Below, piece by piece: positions 12,680 to 23,600 of a stretch of 64,000 nt of DNA. The notes beneath the pieces were generated by a model, which was given only the letters and a program-made list of their open reading frames with translations, searched no databases and was not told where the DNA came from. The stretch's first letter is position 1. Each line of letters starts with the position of its first letter. Source of the DNA: Bugula neritina (lineage: Eukaryota > Bryozoa > Gymnolaemata > Cheilostomatida > Bugulidae); the NCBI GenBank assembly GCA_964035545.1, contig OZ037767.1:30742128-30806127 (forward strand), written 5' to 3'. Both the position numbers and the translations under genes were made by a program.

Positions 12680-14060
12680 CTTATTAACTTGCAGGTTCCC
12701 GTATTCCTTTATTTTTTCTATAAACCCCAGGAGCTTTATAATCTAATAAAAACTGTTGATCATTATGAAAGGAAATTATACATTCGGAGTGAATTTTTAT
12801 AGATATAAGCATCGTGTACCAGCTGACTGTAGCTATGAATTCTGTTTCTATTTGAACTTTGACCATTTTTATTTTGATTAAGTGACGTCTAAATTTCTGT
12901 ATATATTCTACTTATGGAAAGATATGTTTAGTACTGGTATAGTGTACAATAGTTAGTTGTGTTGGGCAATTTCCCTATGTAATTAGTCATATATGAATCT
13001 AGATTATTTTATCATGTTTATTTCCTTTTTATGCTCCAAGCAATGGCATTACTTATTGCAATCACTTCTCTGTATAATCCTGTGCAGTTTTATGTTTTTA
13101 TCAATATTATTGTTTATAAAATTAATATACTTATTTACTATTAGTTACTGCTCATTGATAGCCATTATTTATAAGTTATCTCGACATTGAATACAAAGCC
13201 ATGAACGCAATAAATAACCCGTTCTCTTGTACTTCCCTTTCACCTTGATTAGATGTAATAAACCACATGTCTAGCTGCTAGGGATTATAATACGATATGT
13301 TACTACATGTGTGTGCCTAAACCTTACAATAGCTGTAGAAACAATGAATTAATTATTACCGGAACAAACGTGCTAATGATTATACATTTGATCAGATTAA
13401 CCTGATGATTAACATGCTGATAATTATATTTACTGTGGTTTTGCTCACTTAGATGCGACAAAACCTTTAAACTAATTTCATGAAAAATAAAAATGATAGT
13501 ACAAAGCCACTTTTATATGTTGAGGGATTTATATAAACCAGCAAAATGTGTTTACTCCAATGAACTGAAACTACTAAAAGTTACAGTTCAAAGGTTTAAT
13601 CCTTCAAAAATGAATATAAGAAAGAAATAGTTATTACAATAACTATTATTATAATAATAGCCTACATATTATTTTAAACCATCGTTAAAAAATGCTTACA
13701 CCAGGACAATATTATATAAGAAGTCATCAGAAACGATAGCGGTAAGAGAAAACAAGTATAGACAACTCCAGGCATTACTAAATAATAATTTGTGTTTCAA
13801 TTTTCAAGGTATAACAACTTTTAATGTTCTCAGAAAATATTTCAAAACCTTTTGCGCATGCTTTGTTGCTTAGTTATCATTTAATGCCATACATTATTGA
13901 CGTGCAGCAGAGTGATATCTGTACGTTTTGACGTGCAGTAGTTGAGAAGATTCCCGAAAAAATTAAAATAAAACGTTTTGCTGTGACTTCTGCCTTTAAA
14001 AAGTTTAATTGAAGAATATCATCATTTGAATTTTGCCTAATCTCAAAAAGTGTAAATATT
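12680..14060. other. Intergenic, no gene seen
   Basis: AT-rich spacer between the lectin and MLF genes. It holds the lectin 3'UTR signals and, from about 13.9 kb, the likely MLF promoter. No TATA or CCAAT motif stood out. Confidence 0.5.
12745..13262 (+). terminator. Candidate polyadenylation signals of the lectin gene
   Basis: AATAAA occurs at 12745-12750, 13209-13214 and 13257-13262, downstream of the stop at 12621-12623. Any may define the 3' end; the first gives a short 3'UTR. Confidence 0.45.
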
Positions 14061-14065
14061 TCAAT

Positions 14066-16773
14066 ATGTTCCCTTCTAGTTTTGCGAATGATCCATTTTT
14101 CAAGTGAGTGTTTAACTTTTGCATAACTTCAACTCGAACTTGAACGCAAAGTGAAAGTGGAAGTCAAACTTTAGATTTTAGTTAACTTTTGTCTTTTAGT
14201 GTTACTTCAAGTTTCAGTCTGAGTTTGTAAAAGCTAAATTACTAACATGATCACGGATACAATAAGTTTTGATCTTTTTATTGAAAGATTAATCACGCAC
14301 AAAGCCAAAACATCGATGATAATCAACATCATAATGATTAAAGTTTAAATGGTAGTCATACTCAAAGTGATACTGATACTCGTAGTCTTACTCATAATCA
14401 TTCTCTTAGACGTCACAGTCACACTGATTTAAGTGATCATGATTAAAATTGTCAATTAATACTATGATTTTTTGCAATTAGTATTTGATGGGATTCATTT
14501 TCATTTTGTAATTTGTAATTTGATTTAATAAATATATTTAAAATTATATAGCTATATCAGCTGGCTATCGAACTGGATAATAAATCGACAGTTACAGTTA
14601 AAATTTGTATAAACTTTAAAAATTTTATGAAACTTTGAGATGAAAGGTAATAGAACTTTAACGTTGGTTCTCAAAGTAGTGATTGTTGGGAAAGTTATAG
14701 GTTTCTAGCAGTAATTGAAGCTTTAGCTCAATATCAGTTTGGTTATGGTTTAGGATAGGTTTAAAAGGATTTTTTTTCAATATAAGGGTAATCATTTTAA
14801 TAAAAGATTACCAAATTGTTTTCTATGATCATGCTCACATAGTAGTGTTACTTTCAAATAAACTCTGAAGAGTAAATGCTATGTTAAGGTTACTAGTTAC
14901 TAGTATACTAATGGTGTACTCTACTACACAGTGTGTTTCTCTTACTATGGAAATTAAGGGTCATTTTGTGCAAAACCTAGTCAGTATTGAATCTTTAACT
15001 TTTTATATTGTAACTAAGCATGTGTTCTTTGCATTAAAAGACTAATTGGCATTCCATGTAAAAAATTATTTCTGCATTTAATGCAGAATAACTGAGACCT
15101 TATAATTGTCGTGAAATTATATTTATATAATCACTAAACTACAACTTGTGAATTTTAAACTTTTTATGTTTGGCCCATAGGATAATTGGTTATAAGTTAA
15201 ATTGTGATAGTTATCATTACTTTGGTAGTGAATACTTTATCTTGAATATAAATTTTATTAAATGCTCTTCTAGATGGTAAATACTAAAACTGGTGTAGAT
15301 TTTTATAGCCTGTAAAGGCTCTTATATTTTTACTTGGTTTCAGAGATCATGGCTTTCCAGATTCCGGCAGTCTGGTTTCACGAACACGTCAAGAGGAAGT
15401 TGGTCAGCTCTTTCCTTTTCCCAACTTTAACGAAACGCTCGCCAATATGGAAAGAAGTTTTGGTGAAATGCGACGATTCATGGAAGACAACATGACTCAT
15501 GGGATGCAAATGGTATGACTAATACAATTACTCATACCATTCATATTTGTAATGTAGTATATCATGTATATAATATAGTATATCATGCATATAATGTACT
15601 ATATCATTTATATAATATACTATATCTTGTATATAATATACTGTACCATGTGTAGAGTACATCTGATGGAAACGGACAATCATTCTACCAGTCCTCCTCT
15701 GTCTACAGCTACAGGAAAGATAAAGATGGCCGACCCGAGGTCTACGAGGCTCACCAGTCTAACAGACACGCTCCAGGAGGGGTGCGTTCTTCAACTAAGC
15801 TCTCTGCTCCTGTTGAACAAATTCTCTGTCAAAGTTTACACCTTCTTTATAAATTAAAAGTTCCTGTGTGGAGCTCATAAACTCAACTTGTAGTTGTTTT
15901 TATTTCACTCTCTGGACATAGATTTGCACTGCATGTTTATGCAAAGCTACTGAGGTTGAACTAACACAAAATATTTATATTTATAGCTTAAGATCTACAC
16001 AGCTTCCTCTCTTATTTTGTCACTCTACTAAATTCTGCTCAGGTACGTGAAGAGCGTAAAGCTCTGCGTGATTCTAGGAAAAAGGTGGAGAAAATGGCGG
16101 TTGGCCGACATATTGGAGAGCGTGGTCATGTGATCGAGAAGTCTCGGGACATGGACACTCAGCATGTGACTCAGCATCAGAATCTGATTGGACTGCGAGA
16201 AGGTTAGCATACGACAGCTCATCTGCTGCAGATATCAGCTCATCTGCTGCAGATATCAGCTGTTCTCCTATCAATTTTTTTATCTTGTTACTCAACTCAT
16301 CTATGCAACCCTAGGTTTTTAGTCTAAAGGGAGAGTTTTGTCTTGTCTGTTGTGAAAAAAAAAAAACTTTGTTCTAGTTTTCAAATTAAAACTTTTTATA
16401 AAAAAAATGTGTGCATCATTATGATAAACTAACAAGTTATAGCATTTGCTATCTGCTAAGGCATGTAAATAGTACATAAAATATGCCTGAACAGTTTCTT
16501 GTATCTGTGTATGTAGACTTGTAAATATATAACACTTTTATGCTGATTGGATGAAGTTAAGGAACTGTAGTATTAGTAGAGCAGTGGTGCGAGAGCTGTA
16601 AATGTATGCTCCTTGTTGCAGACGATGTAGACGCCTACCACCGCGAGTGGCAAGAAAAGACCCAGGACTGGCACAGACCGGGAAGAGGTCTTGCAGGAAA
16701 TGATGGCCGTTCCGACCAGAGGGCTCTGGGTTATAAACCTGAAAAACATGTTTCAAGAAGAAGCAAGTTCTAA
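14066..16773 (+). CDS. Myeloid leukemia factor (MLF1/MLF2 family), 5 exons, 214 aa
   Basis: Exons: 14066-14103, 15344-15512, 15656-15781, 16043-16202, 16622-16773; phases agree. MLF proteins are small, partly disordered nucleo-cytoplasmic proteins linked to cell-cycle exit, transcription and proteostasis. The sequence follows the family in order: N-terminal DPFF (exon 1), a conserved NGQSFYQSSSVYSY segment (exon 3), RHAPGG, the block beginning VREERKALRDS with GRHIGERGHVI (exon 4), and an acidic DDVDAYHREW stretch with a basic C-terminus ending RRSKF (exon 5). It is somewhat shorter than human MLF1/2 (about 250-270 aa), mostly at both ends, and the vertebrate 14-3-3-binding RSFSEP motif is not visible. 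The start is set by the family's usual MF opening followed by DPFF; the first exon is only 38 bases and lies 1.2 kb upstream, so a simple ORF scan misses it. Confidence 0.92.
14340..14460. repeat. Degenerate period-3 repeat tract
   Basis: In MLF intron 1. A run of triplets nearly all ending in T (for example GATACTGATACTCGTAGTCT at about 14372), with no exact repeat unit. Similar tracts occur at about 28.1, 44.8 and 51.6 kb. Confidence 0.5.
15545..15650. repeat. Imperfect tandem repeat before MLF exon 3
   Basis: Four imperfect units of about 25 bp built from TATATCATGTATATAATATA, ending a few bases before the acceptor of MLF exon 3 (exon start 15656). Confidence 0.7.
16216..16260. repeat. 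21-bp direct duplication
   Basis: Two exact adjacent copies of AGCTCATCTGCTGCAGATATC, just after the donor of MLF exon 4. Confidence 0.8.
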
Positions 16774-16997
16774 ATTCACTCTGAGTTTGATATGTTGTCA
16801 TAGCTACTAGTTACTAGTGGACATATAGTGTGTATTACCAAATATATTATTTGCTATTACAATAATAAGTTTCAGTGAATTGTTTTTGTGCAAGAATTAT
16901 GATGACTAGTTATTTCCCATTCCAGTATTAGCAATTCCTTATCATGGCTTCTATTGTTACAAATTATGGTATCGGAATAGTATGATGTAGTAGAATC

Positions 16998-17003
16998 AAT
17001 AAA
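16998..17003 (+). terminator. AATAAA, likely MLF poly(A) signal
   Basis: AATAAA lies 225 bp after the MLF stop codon, followed by T/GT-rich sequence. Confidence 0.5.
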
Positions 17004-17487
17004 GGGCGAATTAAAGCAAATACTTATTTTATTGTGTTATATAGACATATAACCCAACGAATAAAATCTACTAAATTTCACATACTAGAAGCTTAAAAAT
17101 TTGCTGCCCATCTCGGCTTAGTCTGATATCAAAGAGGGTGTATTGGGAGCCATCATGGGCGTAGTTGTCATGACGCACTTGTTTTTATTGATAAGAAAAT
17201 TTAGAAATAACAAAGTAGAAGATAAGAATGGATCCATTATATTCCTACAAATACTATTCATCATGTCTCTTGTATTACTAATAAATGCATTAGGAGTCTG
17301 CTAATGAAATAATTACATAGAAAAAACTTGACAAAATATGAATACGAATTCAGTATGCAAACATTGGAGAACAGTTGAAGATAATGCAAACTGCTTCACA
17401 ACTTAGAAAGCTGGGCTATAGAGAAGCTGGGCATACATAAGCTTTTATTCCAACAGAAGCATGAATATAGCATACTAGAGAGTCAAA

Positions 17488-19778
17488 ATGTCCTCATCAA
17501 ATTCGAAAAAGTTAAACATGTCCAACTCTGTAGCTGGAATGGAACTTAAAAAGAAACTGCATGCTCTTTCGTCTGAGCACCATCGGCAGCTAGTTTCACT
17601 TCATAGGGACAAGTTGGAGTTACGCTACTTTATTAGAAATCTAAGAAAGTGTGATTCTGACCAGCACCCAAATGCGCTGAGGTAGGTAAACTAAACTTAG
17701 GTCTGGACACACAAGTAATAGAAGGCTGTAAGTTAATTACTGAAAATTTATGTGAAAAGCCCTCCCGGAAATGTTGTGCAATAAATGATGCAGACTCTAT
17801 TTGGTGATCTTCTAATCACAATTTATGGCTTGTTGGAGCCTGAAGGGTTTACAGCAATTGCAAATGAAACTCTCCAAATTTTACACCATGGTTAGCATTC
17901 TGCAATATAATTATTGATGCTACATCTACATTCCTTTGCAATAAACTCCTCAACAAGTATTTTAACATTTAAGAGAATGCGCTAAAGATTTCACAGAGAG
18001 TTATCATATCAAAGACACCAATTTGACTTTTATGAATTCTTTCGTTATAATTTTATTAGGTGCGAAGTCTAAATTTTATAACTACTCTTGCTAAGTTATA
18101 CTTGGAAATATTTTACAGAAATATACGCACAACCTGAGCCTAGTCTTATAGGCCAATAGACTGTGATTCAAACTGCACACCATATTTTACTTTACGATGG
18201 TTTCTCCCAATATTATTTTATCAAAGAAATTGCAAAAATGTTGCAATAACTTTCCAACAAATAAATTCTAGTTTGCTAGAAGGTTGATGCAAAAGCTGCT
18301 TCAAATTACTTTGCCTAAAAAAAAAAATTATTTTTTATCAGCAAAAAAGTGGTGTGTGTCTATACCCCCCTCACCCATCCCTACTCGCCCAAACGAGTGC
18401 CACTCAAATGCCGCTTCCTAATTTTAAGCAAAAACTGAACTCCAATTGCTACTAATTAAACCCTTATACAAGTTTTTCCTAGGCACAAAAGATTTCCCAG
18501 GAAACCAACAGGGTGAGTGATAACTCCCATTTGTTGTTGGCTTCAATTGCTCAATGTCAAATGCTAAATATTTATGTTTATTTAGAAATTATGTTTCCAG
18601 ATATCTGCAAGTGAAGAAATCCAGTATTAGTCCCAGAATTGATATGTTGCCGGCAATACAAGGTGCAAACTCTAATCCATATTTCTCAAACTCCAAACAG
18701 AGGTCCATTAGAAACAAGGTAAGTGGGAGGAGGATATTCATTGCTAGCTATTATGTAACAGTTGAAATTAACTTTCTAAATGTGTTTTGTGTTTTTGAAA
18801 AGTTAAGGCTAATAAACAATATTTTGTACACTCTTACTGAGAATGTAACGATGAAATGAAGGTGTCAACTATCAGGTACTGCTGCTTATTTTTATATTTA
18901 TGCTTCAGATATTATGTTGTATAAAAACATCTCGCATAATTATCTCCATATCCAGCTGTGAGTGATTAATACAAGAGAGATGCTTAAAGCTTCTTATTTT
19001 AGAGTTGTCCTTTCCTTATTGCAATACTGTATGAAGGTAGACACCAAAAGCCTTTAGCTTGATGTAGTGCATATGATCTCAACTTAGTGGCATGCGTCCT
19101 ATGCAATTTAATGCATTAATGTGTTGAATCATAGCCCAAGAATGTGGCCTGTTGATGAAAACTTATTCATTCAACGCACTATTCTGTCAACTTGTGAGAT
19201 GACAACACCTTAGCTCCCCCTAGACACACTTTGCCGCACCGTATGCTGTAACGTAAAATGTCGGCAATTTTTAATGTCCCCGGGCTGAATTTTTTGAAGT
19301 GCGCTATTCGGTGCGATCTACAACACCTCATTGGACATGCATATCCAATGAATTGACGCAAACATCTTTCTGTCCAATAGGAGCCTGCCGCAACTTTTTG
19401 AATCAAGCACTGCTTGATCCTGATGTATCGCAATGCCGTACAGGAAGCTCGGACATTTATAAAAATGGCTGATATTTTACGTTGCGGCAAGGTGTGTCTA
19501 GGGGGTAAAACTGCAACGCGTTGTAGATTACCAGGGATCTTAAAGTGTCACTGGGTGTCCCTAGAACACTTCCTACTATTAGAAGAGAGAGAAGTCTGGT
19601 GACCTTCAGTGCATCAAGTCCTGTCTTTACTAGAAAAAAAGAACCCAAGAGATTTGTTTTTGAAGAAAGAGTAGTTAGTTCTTTGGAAGAAGAGGCAAGA
19701 AACCATTTGCGTTGGGTTGAGATGAATAGAACCGATGATGGTTCACCTCAAAGATTGACAAAATCTGATGTGTTTTAA
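17488..19778 (+). CDS. Unrecognised protein, 3 exons, 187 aa
   Basis: Not recognised. Exons 17488-17681, 18601-18718 and 19527-19778 join in frame (phase 2, then phase 0) and give a basic soluble protein with no signal peptide or TM segment. Exon 1 has a predicted helical, coiled-coil-like stretch rich in Lys, His and Leu (ELKKKLHALSSEHHRQLVSL). Exon 2 is Ser/Asn/Pro-rich and looks disordered. Exon 3 carries a second charged helix (FVFEERVVSSLEEEARNHLR) and ends SDVF. The exon 1 donor (CTGAG|GTAGGT) and exon 2 acceptor (TTTCCAG) are good. The exon 3 acceptor (GCGTTGTAG) is weak and lies only about 20 bp after a MITE, so that boundary is the least certain part. The start is the first in-frame ATG, with A at -3. 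Confidence 0.6.
19216..19505. mobile_element. Foldback MITE, about 290 bp
   Basis: The ends are terminal inverted repeats: CCCCCTAGACACAC on the left and GTGTGTCTAGGGGG on the right. The pairing continues inward imperfectly (TTGCCGCA, AACGTAAAAT and AATGTCC appear on both arms) for roughly 100 bp each side, around a core with the short palindrome TCATTGG...CCAATGA. It has no coding capacity, so it is a non-autonomous DNA element. No clear target-site duplication is visible and I cannot assign a superfamily. It sits in the last intron of the 17.5-19.8 kb gene. Confidence 0.75.
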
Positions 19779-19789
19779 ACAAAAAAAGA

Positions 19790-20640
19790 TTATAACATTT
19801 GAGGTCTTATTATTTCATTACGTTTAAATGTAACAAGTAGAATAAATAAAATAATATAATAAAATACATATAATATATATATATACTGACTGCAATCAAT
19901 GTCTACGTTGAGATACATGTATAAAATCCAATATATTAAATTATTTCACATGCACTGAACTAGTAAAATAAATTGTCGAGATAATCTTTGCACAGAAATG
20001 AAAATGTAAAAACTTTGTCTGGCACCAAAAAAGGACATCTATATTTAAATTTCATGACAAAAAGACTTCAACAGAAATGCAGAGGACTGCCTATAGATTA
20101 TGCATAACATTTCGGACATTTAGTGAAGGTAGATAACTCCTAGTTGCTAGCATTACATACATGTAACTATTTAGCTTCAAAACTTTTAAAGCTTTAAAAC
20201 TCAATTAGGTAGCAAGGTTTTAGGCAGAATTGAGCACAACTGTCAAAATACTGACACCGTTAACAGGTGCTAGTTGTTGAAGCAATGTGACTCAACATTC
20301 CTGCAAACTGGGAAACACATCCGGTTGCAATAAAGAAGATAATTCTGATAAAATTGCACATTTTGATTTCCAAATGATAAGGTAAAAAGTTAACATGAAA
20401 ACAGAAGAGAAGTTTAATGCGATGCGATAGAGTCACATATACACAAACATAGCAGGTGAAATCACATCTCAACTGAAAGGTGGACACAACTTCTGACGGT
20501 AGGAGAATATTGGTCAACCACCGACACCAACGTTGCTGTTTTATATAGCTGCTGCACCTGGTTAAACTACATCACCAGACCGCCTCAACTTCAGTCCACT
20601 AGAATTCAAACAGCATGACTACACCATAGCAACAGCACAT
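19790..20640. other. Convergent intergenic space, no gene seen
   Basis: Lies between the 3' ends of the plus-strand orphan gene and the minus-strand LRR-Ig gene. AT-rich near 19.85 kb, otherwise featureless; it should contain both 3'UTRs. No strong AATAAA on the minus strand was found; an ATTAAA variant lies near 20412. Confidence 0.45.
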
Positions 20641-20644
20641 GTGA

Positions 20645-23600
20645 CTAGACCATAGTAACAGTCCGTGCCACTTCGGTCTTTTCATTGGTGTCAATGTCGG
20701 TGGTGATGGTTGCTATGGAAACCGTCTGACCGAGATCTCCGGTGCCGCAGAACTCTTTTAGACTGAGGACCTGTGCCCCTAGAAGAAGATATAAACAGAG
20801 GATGTTACCTCATGCAATGTGCACTGTAGAATGGAGTAAATGCAAATAGGTGGCCTTGTTAGTTTCACTACAAGATGTAGGAATACATACATTAGTTATA
20901 TGTTTAGGAAAATATTTTATGTGTCGACATTTTCTGAATTTTAAATACAGTCAAAAATCTTGAGAGAAAAAAATCATCAACACTCAGCTACATGTTTTCT
21001 ACAAACACCCAACACTCACCTATGTTCTGTAGAGCTCACCAACACTCACCTATGTTCTGTATAGCTCACCTAACACTCACCTATGTTCTGTATAGCTCAC
21101 CTAACACTCACCTATGTTCTGTAGAGCCCACCTAACACTCACCTATGTTCTGTAGAGCCCACCTAACACTCACCTACGTTCTCCATAGCAGACCGGACAC
21201 CCATGTGTAATTTGTGAGAGTAGCTCCGCCCAGTTTCTTTGATTGACTGCAGTGATTGGCTCGTAGATTCTTTTATAGTCTGCATCTTCTTATTCATTCT
21301 CATTTTCCTTCTCTCCATGTTCTCCTTCATCTACAATGCATTTTGGGTAACAGTGTATTTTGAGGGACACTGTGCAGGGAGGGATAGCATACAATTTGAA
21401 AGATGATATCATTTAATTTAATGTATTGGTAGAGAAACAAGTCTACAATGTACATTATATACTTCAAGGATTTTAAAAACTAACAACTAACTAACAAAGC
21501 TAGCCAGCACAGTGCATGAATTGTAATAGCTTAGGGCCCTTTGATTGACCTGGCCGTTGCTTACATAAGCTTAGTAGTGAGATTCCCTGGCTAGGCTATT
21601 TATAGCTATTTTAGAGCTGTATAGACATATCAAGACAACAAGTTTAGTCGGTCGGTTACAGTAGTTCATCTAAAAACTTGAAGATTAGTTCAATTCTCAA
21701 GTATGAAAAAATATTAATTGTTAAACTGTATATAGCTACACCATTAAGGAGGTAAAAGGTAATAATATTATGTTTATTATTTACAGCCAAGTATTTATTA
21801 GTAGAATCAGGAATGAAACCCTTTGCTCTCATGGTAGCAGAGAACATAAGGTAAGTGCTTGTCAGCAATATAATATATATACTAGCAACTTGGCTGGCAC
21901 TTTTAACATAAAAGAAGTGAACTTGTAATTAAAACATTTGAGAAAGAACAAAGCTGATTATGACTTTGTGGTGCTAGACAGAAATCACACTGAGTTATGT
22001 AATCAGGTGCCAGACAAGCAGATATTAGACAGCTTTTCATTCACACATGAATAGCTTCACACTTTATAGACTGTCACTGGTTTCATATAGTTTCATGTAG
22101 ACAGTATATACTGTACACTATATAGTATATACCATAACATACTTACTTCTTGTATATACTTACATGCTTGTATACTTACATCATTGCATACTTACATGCT
22201 TGTATATACTTACTTCTTGTATATACTTACATGCTTGTATACTTACATCATTGCATACTTACATGCTTGTATATACTTACTTCTTGTATATACTTACATA
22301 CCCTTCTCACATACACAGCTCAAGAAATCCAACTTAACTCTACCCCCTAACGTTAGATTCGCACAGAGAAATGTGACTAAACCAATCACAAGGCTTACTA
22401 TATGTGGACTATATGGCGTAGGAATATCCTTAATATACTACATGGCGTAGGAATATCCTTAATATACTACATGGCGTAGGAATATCTTTAATATACTACA
22501 TGGCGAAGGAATATCCTTGATATACTACATGGCGTAGGAATATCCTTAATATACTACATGGCGTAGGAATATCTTTAATATACTACATGGCGAAGGAATA
22601 TCCTTAATATACTACATGGCGTAGGAATATCCTTAATATACTACATGGCGTAGAAACATCAGGAAACTCACCCTGGCACTTCTCTTCTCCATGTGAATAC
22701 GCAGCCTCTCTTTCATAACATCAATTTGTTCAACTCTCAGCTTTAGCCTCACTCTCACACCCTCCAGTGTCTCTAGAGTTTTACCTGTGAACAGAAGAAC
22801 TTAACAAGGTAGAGCACAACTCCAAGTAGCCTGCTGTTCACAACAACCCTTACAGTCCTTGAGGTTGCAGTTTAGACTGAGTACTCACTGTGTGAGCGGT
22901 GAGTAGGAGACCCCCTAGGGCTACCCTGTGAGGAGCCCAACTTCTTAGGACTCGTATCAAAGCTCTCTACTACAAAGTCATCAGGGAACTGGCGGAAGTA
23001 GTCGTCCCACTCCTCAGCAGTGAGTACCGTGTTCTCATTGATCTCTCCGTGGTACGGGTGAGAAGACAAGGAGGGCTCACTTGAGCTTCCCGCCAACAGC
23101 TCGTCAGCCTACGAGTTAGTTTATTATATTATACAATACATATAGTTGTCTGCATGTTACAAGGTGTGTACGTCTGCATGTTACAAGGTGTGTACGTCTG
23201 CATGTTACAAGGTGTGTACGTCTGCATGTTACAAGGTGTGTACGTCTGCATGTTACAAGGTGTGTACGTCTGTATGTTACAAGGTGTGTACGTCTGTATG
23301 TTACAAGGTGTGTACGTCTGCATGTTACAAGGTGTGTACGTCTGTATGTTACAAGGTGTGTACGTCTGTACGTTACAAGGTGTGTACGTCTGCACGTTAC
23401 AAGGTGTGTACGTCTGCATGTTACAAGGTGTGTACGTCTGTACGTTACAAGGTATGTACGTCTGTACGTTACAAGGTGTGTACGTCTGCATGTTACAAGG
23501 TGTGTACGTCTGTATGTTACAAGGTGTGTACGTCTGTACGTTACAAGGTGTGTACGTCTGTACGTTACAAGGTGTGTACGTCTGCATGTTGTACTTGATA

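Noticed and set aside
23146-23592. CRISPR-like regular array
   Set aside because: Units are head to tail with no spacers, in a eukaryotic intron; it is a minisatellite.
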